Below are positions 1 through 11,102 of a stretch of 64,000 nt of DNA, in pieces (position 1 is the stretch's first letter; the number at the start of each line of letters is the position of its first letter). The DNA comes from Seiridium cupressi (lineage: Eukaryota > Ascomycota > Sordariomycetes > Amphisphaeriales > Sporocadaceae). Location: NCBI GenBank assembly GCA_036674765.1, contig JARVKI010000081.1, positions 140,046 to 204,045 on the forward strand. Reading direction: 5' to 3'. The position numbers were made by a program, and so were the translations under genes. The notes beneath the pieces are model-generated. The model made no database searches and was not told the origin of the DNA. It worked only from the letters and a program-made list of their open reading frames with translations.

Positions 1-660
1 TTGGGGAATTGGGATGTTATTATATGGGTTGAAACATGCAAGGCATCTCATTGACAATTGTATTTAGCCACTGACACAAGAGTTTGAAGTGTCTCCTCTA
101 AGGCAAATATACATGTTCTCAATTCAAGTCATGTCCAAGTTCAACTGCATCAGTCGCGTCCATGCGTAATACCCCCTTGGGATCCGGTGTATCTTACTTG
201 AATTCTCAAATTAGCCAGCCATCGAAACCTCTCCTTTTAGTCACAACTGTTCCATCCCGGCGCAGAAAGACTCGTGAATTCGGAGCGCTAAGCATATTTG
301 AACAACACCACCATAGTACTCCACAAACAGCTGAACCCAAAATCAGCTTGCATACCTACCAAGATGGGGGTTAGCCTAAGGCTCTACTATGCGTTAGCCG
401 ATCGTCCATTAACACATGTGTCTCAATATCTTCGATTAGGCCTCGATGAGTGGCCCGGACTATCCGTGGTTGCGCCCAACTAACCTGATTAATGAAACTG
501 ATGCCATGTCCTCTGTTGAAGGGCTGGATACATCGACTCACTTTCGCCCTTATCGCGGTTCAGCGCCACGTATGATCCCCGACGGACTGTCCTCAACCCA
601 TATTTGTTCCATGCCATCGAAAGGTTCTAGAAAAATCAATCCCCGACCGATGTGCCCAAA
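1..660. other. Intergenic, no gene recognised
   Basis: Only short overlapping open frames occur here, without family motifs or consistent splice signals. The stretch lies upstream of the decayed FAH-family gene and probably includes its former promoter. Confidence 0.5.
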
Positions 661-1584
661 ATGACTTCATTCAGCCTCAGTACTATACGCATCGACGCCC
701 TTGCGGCAGAAGCTGCACTGAGCATCAACGGAACCCACTATGTGTTGTCCAGATTGGGAGTTAAGGGCAGCAATCCTCTGTTCCGCGAAGTAGCTGTGAA
801 ACAGCTGCTAGAGGATTGGCTTCGCTCTCAAGCACTCCTACAGTCGCTCGCCGACAAAATCAATGAGAATGCTACCACCTTTTCGCACGCCACCGTAACC
901 AATGCTACGGAAGACACGCCCATCCGATTTCCAGATAAATTGCTAGTTGTTCGGGCTAACTACATTAGTTATCACTAGGAGATAGGCATGCCAGCTAAGA
1001 GGTAAGATCCCATGCCATTCTTTACCTGTCCGCCGAGTACTTCGATGACAGGGCCAGGCCGGAAGGTCAAATACCCCCTCGGAATCTCACAACTTGATTG
1101 GGAATGCGTGCTTGTTGTTGTAGTTGGCGCAAGGCTCCATCGTGCCAACCACGAACAGGCGGCGACAGCCATTGCAGGGTATACCATCGGTCCCGATTTA
1201 AGTTGTCGAGATTTGCTAGTCCCCAATAATGGGGGTCTTGTTGACCTCATGCATGACAAGGCGAAGGATACAATGAAGCCATGTGGACCGTCATTCGTCC
1301 CGAAGTGCTTGGCATCCGACGTTCAGAATGCCCCAGTCAAGATGTGGGTTAATGGCGAATTTATGATTGATGGTACCACGGCGGATATGATTTGGAAGCT
1401 AGAGGAATGTCTTGTTGAAATTAGCAAAGTAGTCACGTTGGAGCCGGGCAATATGATCATGACTGGTACTCCGGCAGGGTCTGCCAAGTCACATGGAGGA
1501 AGATGGTTGAAAATTGGAGATCGAATTTCCGCACAAATAGGGAACCTTGGGGTGCTTGGAGTTGAGATGGTTGAATATATATGA
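661..1584 (+). pseudogene. Fumarylacetoacetate hydrolase (FAH) family pseudogene
   Basis: The frame starting at ATG 661 reads as a near full-length fungal FAH-superfamily protein of about 307 codons. This family has a metal-dependent C-C hydrolase or decarboxylase fold and acts in the cytosol on acylpyruvate-type substrates. Two in-frame stops interrupt it, TAG at 976-978 and TAA at 1003-1005, and similarity continues across both in the same frame: an NYxSxH-like segment, then a PMPFFTCPPST segment, then the GYTIGPDLSCRD and TLEPGN..TGTPAGS motifs. The usual metal-binding ExE reads E-C-V, so the second acidic ligand is lost. The conserved GD before the TGTP motif reads GN. No intron removes both stops without losing conserved residues. 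The sequence shows the breaks directly; loss of function is inferred. An earlier GTG at 652 is in frame but ATG 661 fits the family N-terminus. Confidence 0.8.
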
Positions 1585-2605
1585 AGAGCAATTTTATCCG
1601 CGTTGTTCTTTACTTCGTTTTCTATATAGACGATCTAATGAACGCGCAGCAGGCCGATAACATGCGTAGCGATGGTCATGCCTGGCAAGTGATAAACTAC
1701 GGCGTAGGTACTGACATTCCAATTTCAAGCAAGCCGATGACAGGGGAGTAAATGGATTCGCAGGACTAGCTAGTCGATTCCAAGTCTAAGGGGTTCCATA
1801 ATCGGGGTTTCAGATTAGCCAAGGGCCGAACTGAAGGAACTGGGGAGCTTCCCAGCTCGAGCTTGGAAAACAATTCTGCGGGTCAGTGGATTCTGGAATG
1901 TTGCAAGTTTCGACCTTAATGGTAGATTTAATATTTGTGGGATGTAGATCATGCTCGGAGAGTGTGTCGTTACTTGTCATATTGCACGAGATATGACGGT
2001 CCCGCAATCCATAATACCTTGATACCACAGCTTCATATGTTTGAAACTAGACTGAGCTTCGACAGTTCATCGAAACTTAAGGCCGCCTTCAGATCGCAAC
2101 TGTGGAATAACAAGTGCTTTCATTATTCATTCCACACTATTTATATATATCTCGTTGCAAATGAACGCCACTAGCCGCTCTTTTGAGCTGCGCAAGCACT
2201 TTCTCACTATAGTATCCGGGTTTGGGTAGTGGTCTTAGAGGAGCCACTTTCGATTGGGGGAATCTTGATTATTGTCAAATGCCAGATTGCCACGGACGTG
2301 GGGTCCATGTTCAATAATTTGAGCTCCCTGTCGGGTGTCGGAGCGCGGAGTATGGCTAACGAGTTTGCCGAAGTTGGTCAAATTGCGTCCAAACGGAGGT
2401 GATGCTTCCGTCTTCCTCGGCCTTGCAACCAAGATCATAATCGGACTCAATCGCTCCGAGGTATCCTAGGATTGGTGCAATGTCCTTCGCTTTATCAAGA
2501 GGTTCGATCTCAGCATATTTCAATTGAAACCCATAAATAGCACACCTTCTCCCTCAAGGTGGTTTCCGCCTTGCAAGCCTCATTGCATAAAGGCCCTTTG
2601 TCATC
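1585..2605. other. Intergenic; promoter region of the LPMO gene
   Basis: No gene is visible. Near the right end is a TATA-like element. A GTGGGG motif at 2298-2303 fits the SYGGGG consensus of the carbon-catabolite repressor CreA/Cre1, a weak but suitable site upstream of a cellulolytic gene. Confidence 0.4.
2532..2539 (+). promoter_or_regulatory. TATA-like element of the LPMO gene
   Basis: CATAAATA lies about 67 bases upstream of the LPMO ATG, a common spacing for fungal core promoters. It is followed by a CT-rich stretch. Confidence 0.35.
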
Positions 2606-3671
2606 ATGTCTTCTATCAAGGCTAGTCTTCTCGCCGTTTGCGGACTCGCAACGACGGTTCTCGGACACGGATATGTCACTGAGTTCATTACCGACGGCAC
2701 GTCAAACCAGGGATTTTTGTGTAAGATTTTCTCATTTGACTATTCACTCCTGCCAGTCCCTCCGCTAGGGTTTTGCATCCAAGTTGATTATCTATGCTTA
2801 TGTCACAAATAAGATATCTCATGTACGTGCTGCTAACATTCGATGCCAGTGGATTACTATTATGAGAAGGTCAATACCGGCTCGTTTCCGGATATCGCAG
2901 CTTGGTAGGTGCGGATTAGATCAATTATTACTCAATTTCCTTTAGTACTGACTGTGACTTCCAGGTATGCAGAGAATCTAGACAGCGGTTTCATAGCTCC
3001 CGATGCTTATGGCACCTCCGATATCAATTGCCACAAGAACTCTGCGCCGGGAGCGCTTACGGCGACCGTGAGTGCCGGAGGAAGCATCACCTTCCAATGG
3101 CCTGCCGAATGGGCACACCCCTACGGCCCCATCTTAACATATGTCGCTTCCTGTAACGGCGAATGCTCCACAGTAGATAAGACGACCCTTGAATGGGTCA
3201 AGATCGATGCTTCTGGGATCGATTATGATACCCAAGTGTGGGCATCGCAAGTGCTTATCGACCAAGCTGGCCAATGGACCACGAAGGTTCCATCATCGCT
3301 CAAGGCTGGAAACTATGTCTTCAGACATGAGATCATCGCGTAAGTGGACCACATAATCATACCCTTGAAAATACACGCTATACTCAAGCATTAGGGTGAA
3401 CGCCCCAGTAGCGACTCTGAAGTGCAGCAAGTTTGAACTGTTGGCTGACATTCACCGCTATGTTAGTCTACACGGAGCCAGCTCCCTGGACGGTGCCCAG
3501 AATTATCCCCAGTGCTTCAACATTGCCGTCACCGGTTCTGGAAGCACTTCTCTACCTTCAGGGACCTTAGGTATTGACCTGTACGAGGAGACCGATCCAG
3601 GCATTTACTTGAACCCTTACGTCACTATCACCAACTATACAATGCCAGGGCCAGAGCTTTGGACCGGCTAA
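2606..3671 (+). CDS. AA9 lytic polysaccharide monooxygenase (former GH61), secreted
   Basis: Copper-dependent secreted enzyme that oxidatively cleaves cellulose or related glucans. Four exons join in frame: 2606-2720, 2850-2904, 2965-3339 and 3467-3671, giving 249 aa. The introns are GT-AG, and a TGCTAAC branch site is visible at 2831-2837. Residues 1-20 are a signal peptide. Cleavage before H21 leaves the mature N-terminal histidine of the copper brace. The second brace histidine is H184 in a RHEIIALH motif, and the axial tyrosine is Y195 in the AQNYPQC motif. An AHPYGP loop and paired cysteines agree with AA9. The protein ends just after the catalytic domain, with no CBM1 or linker, so it is a single-domain form. 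Substrate specificity cannot be read from this sequence. Confidence 0.95.
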
Positions 3672-4743
3672 CTTCCATACGATCGCGTATAGATTGGGCG
3701 AGCAATATGGACGTATCGCTTGAATACTGTTGACACAAGTATTTTGGTGGAACCTGCGGCATGGTCCACTGCGTCCAATTCCACTTTTCAGCTGCACATA
3801 TTCCATATGCCAGAGTAATTGAGTGGTAATTCTTCGCTGGTAGTCAATTAAAGCGCTAGTCTTGAAGACTTATTGGCGATCTGTAAACGTGGCTCCAGCG
3901 TGAAAGATGGGACAGTGAAAGTATATGTAGACACCGCCGATGGTGGCCAACTAATAGATTCTTCCACGCGACGCGCGCCACCGGGCGCTGAAGAATGGAG
4001 CTCGAGCATGAATACTCGAACTCGAGCGTAGTAGTGTTCAACGTATTTGGCACACGTCGTAAAAGGTTAAGTGCAGCTTGGTGAAATATCAGCTCAATCC
4101 TAGCCAAGAACGTGTCCTTTCATCGCGTTGAGCACCCCTTGAGAAATTGGCCATAACCACCGTTATAGCGCCCCCCTTAACGCAAAGCCTAAAATCCCTG
4201 CCGACCGAAATTATGTGCTGTTTTCGGAGGCCGAGCGCCTGAGGGGAAAGTATGGAGTAGTCGGCACGGATTCCCATAAACCTCCGCTCTGGACTCGTAA
4301 GTCTAGGAAGTGGTTCTCTTATGTCGTACAACACACGATTGTCTACTACGCTGAACGTTTTGGTTTTCATATCCATCATAAAGACATGTTGATTCTTCAG
4401 GCACCTCAGCTTGAAAGTGGGCCTCAATGACAGGTTCGGAAGGTGAAGCGACCTGAGGGGCCAAATTCTCGTACCCACGATCTTGGCACTGCGAACTCCT
4501 AGCACAGTCGAGTGAACACGAGAAACGCGCGATACAACCCATGTATTCTGCTCTGTTGTCACACACGCGATGGGCATTGCGGCAACACCTGCCGAGTCAC
4601 ACTCCTGCACCATGTTCCCAACAAGCACTATATTATAACATATCGCCATGGCTACACGGCAAGATTGCTATCGTGCTCCAGGCAGCTCTCACTCCTTCGT
4701 TACATAAGCTGCCAACTAGCCTTGGTGACTTGGACCAGGAAGG
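3672..4743. other. Intergenic, no gene recognised
   Basis: An open frame of 186 codons on the minus strand (4089-4649) has no recognisable motifs and biased, non-protein-like content. A small inverted sequence built on GAGCTCGAGC is present near 4000-4026. The right end forms the promoter of the subtilase gene. Confidence 0.4.
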
Positions 4744-7591
4744 ATGAGGTTCGCCTGCATTGCAATCGCCCTCTTGGGTGTTCTGAACTCTCCCATAACG
4801 GCCGCCGCAGGCTCTGACGGGCCCAGCGTTGCTGCGAAAGCCGCACCAGGGGAAGACTCAATTGTTACCGGCGCTTACATTGTCGAGTTCGAAAACGACG
4901 GCGATGATGTTGATGTCTTTTATCAGGGCCTCATAACGGATGGTATCGAGGTTGATCATCGAATGGACCTCCGATACAACCTGTTCAGGGGTGTGTCTTT
5001 CCATCTTAAAGACGTGCAAAACCTCAACGAGACGGCCGAAGCAATCGCTGGGCACCAGAAAGTTAAGAACATCTGGCCTGTGCGGAGGCTCTCGTTTCCA
5101 AAGCTCGATCCGCTCTCCGTCGGAAACAATGCGACCGCGCTGGCTGCATTAGCCAGGCGACAGCAAGATCCAGAGGACACCTTCTCTCCGCATGTCATGA
5201 CGCAAGTCAACAGACTTCACGATGAGGGAATAACTGGAGAAGGCATTCGGATTGGGCTAATAGACACCGGTGTGGACTACCTGCATCCAGCGTTGGGCGG
5301 ATGCTTTGGTGAAGGTTGTCTAGTTGCATATGGGTACGATCTGAATGGGGATAATTCAACTTCTCCTGTGCCCATTCCTGATGATGATCCTTACGATGAT
5401 TGCCTCGGACACGGTAAGTGAACACAAGATACGACCCGTTATTTTGGTCGAGAATCATAGCGAACTCACACACTCTACAGGTACTCACGTGGCTGGAATC
5501 ATTGCCGCCCAGTCCAATGAGCAGGGCTTTCTCGGCGCTGCACCGAATGTAACGCTAGGAATGTACAAAGCAACCGGATGTGGCGGAGACACTACGAACG
5601 ATATGCTTATCGCAGGCTTTAATATGGCATACGAAGCCGGCAGTGATATCATATCCTGCTCTGCTGGGGATGATTCAGGCTGGTCTTCCGACCCGTGGGC
5701 TATCGCCGCTTCACGTATTGCTGAAGCAGGAGTCCCTGTGATTGTTGCACTCGGAAATTCAGGCGACTCAGGCCTATGGCAGGCCGCTTCTCCTGCTAGT
5801 GGTGTCAAGGTTACTGGTGTTGGTAATGTCGAGAATACGTTGTCGCCTACCATCGAGTCTGCCGCTTCTTTCGCCGTCGATCAGGAGTTACCCGAGAAAT
5901 TTGGCATTCGCTGGGGCTCGACTTCCTTTCAAGAGAATCTAACTTTGCCACTATGGTCTGTTAGCAGTGTCATTGGCGCGGCGGCTTGTAGTGCTCTCCC
6001 AGATGACACTCCTGACTTGGCCGGCAAAGTTGTCCTCGTTGGTACCTCCCTCCAAGACGGTTGCAACCCAGATGATCAAGCGGGGAACATTGTGGCCAAG
6101 GGCGGTCAATATATCATTTATTATAGTCTTGTGAATGGGTGAGTCGTTCCAGCCTACCACCCCTTCACTGCCACACTTCGTTTGTATGCTCATGTCTAAC
6201 TCATAAACAGTACCACCGATCAGCTTTACATCTACACCACTGGGGTCAAAGGTACTGCCTCAATCAGCCTAGATCGAGGTATCGAGTTCCTGGATCTTCT
6301 CAATGGAGGCCGGAACATCACTTTGGAGATTACAGATGCATCTCACGCTGGTTTGTACGTCCAGAACTGGGAGAATACCGAGGCTGGTGGATACACTAGC
6401 AAGTCTTCCAGCTGGGGTCCAACATACGAGGTCGAAATCAAGCCACAGATGACCGCGCCTGGAGGAATGATTCTGTCTACCTATCCTTTGAGCTTGGGAG
6501 GCTATGCCGTATTATCCGGGACATCTATGGCCACCCCTCTCGTCGCAGCTATCTTCGCGCTTGTGGGCCAGGTAAGAGGCACGTTCGATCCAGCCGTCCT
6601 CGGCAGCGTACTGTCTGCTACCGCCAAGCCCCTGAACTGGCATGATGGTACCAGCTCTTTCGACATTCTCGCCAGTGTTGCCCAACAGGGAGGAGGAATG
6701 GTCCAAGCCTACGATGCAGCCCACACCACGACAGTCCTGAGCGCTAACAGTCTGGCGCTCAACGACTCCGACCACTTCGCTGGAGAGCAGACCTTCACCA
6801 TCCAGAATCTAGGTTCTGAGGACGCTACGTACGAGTTTGGCCACGTCAAGGCAGCCACCATGTACTCTCTTTCTCAAGGCGTCGGTACATTGGATAATAT
6901 TGCCTTTCCCGGAGGAATAGTTGATGGCTGGGCCACATTGGGCTTTGATGCCAACAGCGTGACTGTTCCCGCCGGCGGCAAGGCAGAGGTGAGGCTCACT
7001 GTCACCCCTCCTGGCGGTTTGAATGCCACCTTGCTGCCTGTTTACAGCGGATACGTTTCGCTGAACAGCACTACCGGCGAGAACCTGTCTTTACCGTATC
7101 TTGGGGTACATGGAAGCATGCACGACACACCTGTGATTCAGAAAGGCGGTGATACTCGAAGTGGTGTATATCTGACAGACACCGACGGCCACTTCAACAT
7201 ACCTGCGGCAGCCAATCGCACATTCACAATCCCTCGACCAGATTCCAACGCGACTCTCCCTAATGCAATTTATCCCACACTCCGTGCCGGCTTGACTCTA
7301 GGGACACAAGATTTGCGGGCAGATATTGTCCCGCTCTTTGACACCACCTTACCAACGAGCGATGTCTTCGGATATCAAAGCATAGGACCTTTGCCGGGGT
7401 TCCCACTGGGTTGGATCTACAGAGATGGCGCGTCGCAATACTTCTGGGGTCAGACGGCCGATGGCACGATCGCCCCTGCGGGCTCATACAAATTTGTTGT
7501 TAGTGCCTTAAGAGTGTTTGGTGACCTAAATAATGAGTTGGATTGGATCAGTGTAGAAACGGTGCCATTCATCATTGAGTACGCCGAATGA
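4744..7591 (+). CDS. Subtilisin-like serine endopeptidase (S8, Vpr/PA-domain type), secreted
   Basis: Secreted protease of about 902 aa from three exons: 4744-5413, 5481-6138 and 6211-7591. Introns of 67 and 72 bases have GTAAGT/GTGAGT donors, and the second has a TCTAAC branch site. Residues 1-21 form a signal peptide. An I9-like propeptide covers roughly 42-115, and an RR at 138-139 just before the catalytic domain is a likely processing site. The triad is D174 (LIDTGVD), H226 (GHGTHVAG, split by intron 1) and S548 (SGTSMATP), with the oxyanion asparagine in a VALGNSGD motif. A protease-associated (PA) insert lies between His and Ser at roughly 360-450. The C-terminal 350 residues are the beta-rich Fn3-like region seen in fungal Vpr-type subtilases. 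There is no GPI signal. Confidence 0.95.
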
Positions 7592-9365
7592 ATAATAAGC
7601 AACGGACATGATGCGGCTTGCGTCCTGTTTCAAACGAGTATTTTAACATGATACCTTGTGACCGTGATGCCTCACATGTCTCAGATTATCTACCTTCCTC
7701 CTCCTGTCATTCGGATCACCTCTATTTGACGCATCGCATATCAACCGTGAGTCCCCGCTACTCGAGAGCTCATCTTCACTCGTTCTATTCCCCGGACTTT
7801 TAAGAAGTCAATGTCACAGAAGACAAGCAGGGTAAGGATTGATCCGTTACATTTGGGCGAGGGAATTTGCCCTATTGATGCAGGTAGGGAGTAAGTCGTT
7901 GACAAGCTGCTCGAGGGCGATCTCGTCACGTCCGAACCACAATCTAGGATAGGTGAGTACAATGGTACGTGTAGCCCCACGCCTCTCGATGTGCGAACAA
8001 GTCCAAGAATAGCATGTGAGCTGCCAGCTATGTAGGATTTTATTCGAATGATCGACTTCCATCCCGACCCCAATACAACAGGTCAGCCTCTTCTATTGGT
8101 GTTGCTCACAAATTAGCACTCGCGTCAGCGCCTCATCAGCCAGTCAACTTTAACGGCATCATACACAACTGGAATGTTGAAAGCTCATCCATCGGAGCTG
8201 CTTTGCTTGTCAACAGCTCACAACTAGTTCTATCAGTCTACTTTTTAACATATAATACGCTCATGACTCGGCTAGAAATGGCACGAGAGTCGAGGATGTT
8301 AAGTACAAGGTTCAAAACACTGTGGGTCACAAAACCTCGGTAAGTCATTTGACTTCCGTCAGCCCTACGGTCCATACTCCCTCCCAACCTTAACACAGAA
8401 ATAGTGGAAAGCAGTTCTCGACCTATCGGCTTCAACTGACCTACAGGTACAGCATTCTACTCATAGTCATGAGTATATTTATCCACGGGGTATGGTCAAG
8501 TGCAATTTACATGCAGGTAGTTCAAGGGGACTATCTTGACGGTAAAGAGTTTTCGGCAATCCACGATGATTGAACTTTCCCAGATATGAGAGTCGCATTT
8601 GGGTATTCCAGCATCTCAATGCTCCTCTTGGTCTTGGTTTTCTTCGTAGCAACGCTGATTCCAATTAGCTTGGCCTTACGGCGGACACCCGGCTATCCAA
8701 TTCAAAGGCCGTAGCTACCGCATGTCACGTCTGGCCTACCTCTCAGAACTTGGCGAGTGACGAAAGCAGGCCAGCAGCTCTACAACCAAAATTTAAAAAG
8801 GAATTAAAAGAAAAAAAAAATCACAGAACAGCATCGTCCGGACAAGGCGGGACAGGTGTCTGAGGCATTAAAACGCGTTCAGGATGGGGAAATCATTTTG
8901 GTATTGGTGCAAGAACTACGGGGCCACTGGAAGAAACTCGAAGACGAAACCACCTTGGAGACACATTATGATCAAGATATTCAGTTGCAGGGAAATGTAA
9001 TTGAGGCCGACCATAATTCCCGAACTACGCATTTTGTGGCACACGCGTCCGCGTATACTTGGACTAAATATAACATCCAAGAACACCCAGCCTCCGTGAG
9101 GGCTAAATGAGGCATTAACACGACGCAGCACTACAGCACGAATGTAAGCTACCCGAGATTTCCATAATGTAATACTTCAAGGCAATATTCTGAGGCAATA
9201 AAGCGTAGAAATTTCATTACGAGCAGGTGGAGACACCGTAGGTCAACGAGGTCTTGTCAGGCCGTATACGGGGATCAGAAAGCTAGCCAATATCAAAGAG
9301 ACAGAAATGCATATATCACGTTAGTGCATTACTCGAGATGAAGATTCCGATAATACATTATTCAT
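7592..9365. other. Intergenic, no gene recognised
   Basis: AT-rich in part, with an A/T-rich tract near 8793-8821. Short open frames on both strands carry no motif. It separates the 3' ends of the convergent subtilase and receptor genes, so terminators of both must lie here. Confidence 0.4.
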
Positions 9366-11102
9366 CTACCTTCGAATTTCTTTGTCGTGACCATCTGCAA
9401 CTTTCTTCTCGCTTGGGCTCTCATCTACATTCTCGATAACGACTGTAGCTTCAATCTCGACTTCGATGGCACTGTTCTCTAACGACCGACTCCTTCGAAG
9501 TGATTCCTCGCTTCCGTGTCGAATATGATGTTGAGGTGTTGCATTTGGTACAGGTCCACTTCGCAGTCGGCGCGATGGCCGCCATGAGTGCTTCCGATTA
9601 TCGGTCTCATTGCCACCCTGAACCAAGACTACGTTGCCGTAAAGTCTCTGGGGAGGTGTTCTAACAAAGGCAAATTTCTCCAAGCCAGTTTCTTGGATAT
9701 CCTTATCGCCAATGAAGATGATAGTGGTGCTCCATAACAGGACATTCAGCCACCCTGTTGAATTAACGCTATTAGCAAGCTGGGATAAGACTTACAGAGC
9801 CGACAACAGTCGAAGAGCAAGAACGCTATATGGATCATTAAGATAGATAACTAAAGAGATCATCCACTTACCGTGAGATGCGATCATTGCGCCGGCGAAG
9901 CCATAAAATGCCCAACCTGATTTGATCCCGGTCATCGCAGCCATGCGACTACTGGCGAGAGGTGCCGTACAAATGATATAGATGATCTGATAAACTAAGA
10001 AGGCAGGATGATGACCTGATGGCTTCGGTGGCTCATTCCTTTGCCTACGTTCCATCGACTCTGCGAGGCTCAGCGGGAAATGACGAGCGGACTGATTGTT
10101 GCGGTAGAGGGAGACCAAGACAAACACCAGGAGAAAGACTGTCACAGCCATAGCGAGGAAGATCCAGAAGTACTCGAGCCAGAGGGAGAAAGGACTGTAC
10201 GCTGAGTTGACCCAGCACTAATAATGGTTAGTGTTCATTGATCTTCCATGCCTGGCAATATTGAACCTACCCAGGCACCAGCTCGTGCATAAAACCCTCC
10301 ATGCTCTACTCCATTATGGGTACCCAAGATACTCCCAAGCGGGAATCCAAATGCTACAATCCAGACGACAGCTGTGGAGACATATATCACTTGTCGGGAG
10401 AGCTTATAGCCTCGCACAATTGTGGTATATGTGTTGATACCTGACATGAAGAGTTAACCGAGCACTTTGACATCCCATGAGTGAGGAACGCCAAGCGGGA
10501 TGGGATCTGTAATGCGGAGTAATCGCATCAGAGTTGAAAACCATGCACTTACTAATAAGAACAAGCATTCCACTGCACACGAGTTTGCCAACTTGCATGA
10601 ACCATCCTTGAGCCCAACAGATCGCAGTTGGGACGAATATACCATCATCCTTCAACCATACCACAGTCAACAAGAACGCCATCGCTTCGATCAAGTTCGC
10701 ACATAGCAAGTTGTATATCAGCATCAGGACAGGGTTCCATCGCGTGTCCTTCTTCTCAACCGGGGGTGATCCTTTCTCGAGTCGCGGAGTGGGCGGTTCG
10801 CTGGCCGGTGGCGACCCTGGGTTTGTTTTGAGGTAATGGTAATGCCTCTCTTCGAGGCCCAAAGAAAGGTCATTGCTGCCATCACTGTCCGCCTGTCGAT
10901 TGCTGAGCTCCTCGATGCGCTGGTGTGGAGCTTGCCGTGCTACCAGCTCCCATTTGATCAGACGATAAGTAATGTAGAACACCAGAAGCGCGGTCGAAAC
11001 GAAGGAGAGGAATGCCAAGATTGTGACCGCAATGAGGCCATCGCGCAGGTCCCCGGGTAGAGGAGCGAGCGTGGTGCTCTCAGCGGGCAGCCCTGAGGTC
11101 AT
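9366..11102 (-). CDS. Git3-like seven-transmembrane G protein-coupled receptor
   Basis: Predicted plasma-membrane receptor of the fungal Git3 / glucose-receptor (cAMP-receptor-like) group, which signals through a Gpa2-type alpha subunit and adenylate cyclase. Four exons on the minus strand: 11102-10553, 10440-10271, 10217-9872 and 9754-9366. They join in frame to 484 aa, with introns of 112, 53 and 117 bases. Family hallmarks are the CWAQGWFMQVGKL segment (TM3 entry), the HGGFYARAGAWCW loop and an AxxASHGWLNVLLW segment in the last helix. A hydrophilic stretch between TM1 and TM2 (about residues 53-115) is enriched in Pro/Glu, and the cytosolic tail (about 375-484) is long and charged. I start at ATG 11102; the frame extends upstream only to a TTG. 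The ligand cannot be inferred. Confidence 0.85.

Noticed and set aside
4089..4649. 186-codon open frame on the minus strand
   Set aside because: No motif, no splice context and odd composition; lies in the promoter region of the subtilase gene.
9755..9871. Possible 30-base micro-exon inside intron 3 of the receptor gene
   Set aside because: Skipping it gives the usual ASHGWLNVLLW continuity in the last helix.
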